This document shows positions 5,906-7,174 of a stretch of 7,174 nucleotides of DNA, piece after piece. The stretch comes from an uncultured Bacteroides sp. (GTDB taxonomy: Bacteria; Bacteroidota; Bacteroidia; Bacteroidales; Bacteroidaceae): assembly GCF_949298305.1 (NCBI RefSeq), contig NZ_CASFWU010000118.1:1-7174 (forward strand), read 5' to 3'. Position 1 is the stretch's first letter. Each line of letters starts with the position of its first letter. The translations under genes and the position numbers were made by a program. The notes under the pieces were generated by a model that worked only from the letters and a program-made list of their open reading frames with translations, was not told the origin of the DNA and ran no database searches.

Positions 5906-7174
5906 TTATTCAAATTTTAATTTAGGCAATCCTTTCACAATCTCCACCGTCTGTACAGATACATTTATCACACGAAGTAGAAGGTTAAGGATATATTTTT
6001 CGTCGTTGTGTTCACGTGCCCAATCGTTTGGGTCATTGGTAATACCACTTTTCTTGTCTGTAGTTATGGCATAACGCTCCATAATCCATTCAATGGCCGA
6101 TTTGCCGTTCACCACATATTCGTATGCTTCTGCAGGAATATCCTCTATGGTAATAGCGTTGTTATAATAAATAATACTCTTATCGACTGTTTTACTGTCT
6201 ATTTTTCCGAAACGCATCTTCTCAACATGATAGTTAATGCTTTCGCCCTTATTAGCGAGCGGGGCATAGATTATCTGGCATTTGCGATATGGCTCTATTG
6301 TTTCATAATTCAGATGCAAGTCGGCAAGTTCACGTCCAGCTTTACTAAATGCCCAATAATCTTCTATGTTTTCAACCAAAGGCAAACATGGCAATGATTT
6401 TTTTAAGTCTGTTGCAAACATAGTACGATATTCTGATGAATGGAGTAATCCGTACACGTAATAAAATATATCTTCTTTTGTTGCTTTATAACCGTATTGT
6501 TTACGAATAGTATTCAATATCCAGTCACTTATACCGTCTTTACGTTCATAACTATCTTTGTCCTCTGTATTTTGATAGAACAAATCCATTATATCCGGAT
6601 TACTATTATCATACCAATAGAGAGGAAAGCATTGTCCATTAAACTGTAGTTGTAAATCCGGAATACAGTCTGTAATAATTACAGAAAAGTCCTTACTTGA
6701 ACCAATACCCGATACACAAATTACGAGATTCTTATGATTGGGGGTAGGAAATAACTTAGGAGAAAGGCCTATACTTTCAATAAGTTCCGAAGCAAAATAA
6801 ATATGCTGTTTTTGAAATGGACGATATAATCCTACGTTCAGTTTTTCTTTATTATATTGAATCTGAAGATTTCGCCTAAGATTATTCCGTAAAGATCTTG
6901 TCCAACTTATTTTAGTGTCATCCGTATCAATAAATTCTTCTACTGATAAATTGGCATTCTCTTTTATTGCATTCGAATATGCTTCTCTTTGATTATTGTA
7001 GAAATCAATCATAGACCGCATATTTCTTTCAAGCACCTGTTGAGAAGAATTATAAACCCATGCATCACGATTAGTTGCCACACCAATAGCATACGTTTCA
7101 AAGAAACTTTTCTGCCCTTTTACAAACTTCTTTTCCGGCTCAATGGGTATAAACAACTTAAACATTTCGTTACG
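5906..7174 (-). CDS. C-terminal part of a Type ISP-like restriction-modification protein (5' end beyond the window)
   Basis: The frame is open to the window edge (RNE precedes the first Met at 7165), so 422 C-terminal residues of a longer protein are seen. They match the region following the methyltransferase and the specificity domain of Type ISP enzymes: FETYAIGVATNRDAWVYN (near residue 25 from that Met), LYRPFQKQHIYF (113-124), PKLFPTP, ICVSGIGSSKDFSVIITD (149-166), QLQFNGQCFPLYW, RKDGISDWIL, EDIFYYVYGLLHSSEYR (231-247), WAFSKAGRELADLHLNYE (271-288), and a C-terminal end KSAIEWIMERYAI with INVSVQTVEIVKGLPKL. In the family a single polypeptide carries a nuclease, a helicase-like translocase, an N6-adenine methyltransferase and this target-recognition domain. 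Those upstream domains cannot be seen here, so it could be a methyltransferase-only or nuclease-less relative. No internal stop or frameshift is seen. It is the first visible gene of the four-gene minus-strand cassette. Confidence 0.85.
   Translation of the reverse strand, partial: RNEMFKLFIPIEPEKKFVKGQKSFFETYAIGVATNRDAWVYNSSQQVLERNMRSMIDFYNNQREAYSNAIKENANLSVEEFIDTDDTKISWTRSLRNNLRRNLQIQYNKEKLNVGLYRPFQKQHIYFASELIESIGLSPKLFPTPNHKNLVICVSGIGSSKDFSVIITDCIPDLQLQFNGQCFPLYWYDNSNPDIMDLFYQNTEDKDSYERKDGISDWILNTIRKQYGYKATKEDIFYYVYGLLHSSEYRTMFATDLKKSLPCLPLVENIEDYWAFSKAGRELADLHLNYETIEPYRKCQIIYAPLANKGESINYHVEKMRFGKIDSKTVDKSIIYYNNAITIEDIPAEAYEYVVNGKSAIEWIMERYAITTDKKSGITNDPNDWAREHNDEKYILNLLLRVINVSVQTVEIVKGLPKLKFE

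Overview
The window looks like chromosomal DNA from a Bacteroides-like member of the Bacteroidota. This rests on protein families and wording typical of that group (a DUF4834 protein beside a phosphatidylserine-synthase-like tail, the AAA-ATPase_like/PDDEXK_9 family, a TTQK-repeat winged-helix tail), on -7 elements of the TAnnTTTG type, and on the lack of clear Shine-Dalgarno sequences. No rRNA, tRNA, insertion sequence or CRISPR array was seen, and no gene-free stretch exceeds 300 bases.

Left part (1-2044): the C-terminal end of a membrane protein, probably CDP-diacylglycerol-serine O-phosphatidyltransferase, then a DUF4834 membrane protein, both on the plus strand. Facing them on the minus strand is a gene of the AAA-ATPase_like + PD-(D/E)XK family, broken by a single-base frameshift at a run of three C/G near 893-895.

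Middle part (2045-4497): a GC-rich housekeeping block. A minus-strand pair encodes a small basic protein with a possible ribbon-helix-helix core and the tRNA adenosine deaminase TadA. A short divergent promoter region (2830-2890) separates it from a plus-strand row: YraN (UPF0102), a MmcQ/YjbR-family protein, and a monofunctional biotin-protein ligase (BirA). The last two genes overlap by 17 bases.

Right part (4636-7174): a visibly more AT-rich minus-strand cassette, likely acquired horizontally. Its genes are nearly contiguous. In transcription order they are the C-terminal part of a large Type ISP-like restriction-modification protein (continuing beyond the window), a two-TM membrane protein of unknown function, a short winged-helix protein with four TTQK-like repeats, and a small acidic tryptophan-containing protein. 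Gaps are 11 nt, a 1-nt overlap (TAATG) and 6 nt, so co-transcription is likely. The restriction-modification protein should methylate and police DNA. The role of the three trailing genes is unknown, and this is the most interesting part of the window. The winged-helix gene may be the surviving tail of a larger AlbA_2 (Schlafen-like) ATP-binding protein.
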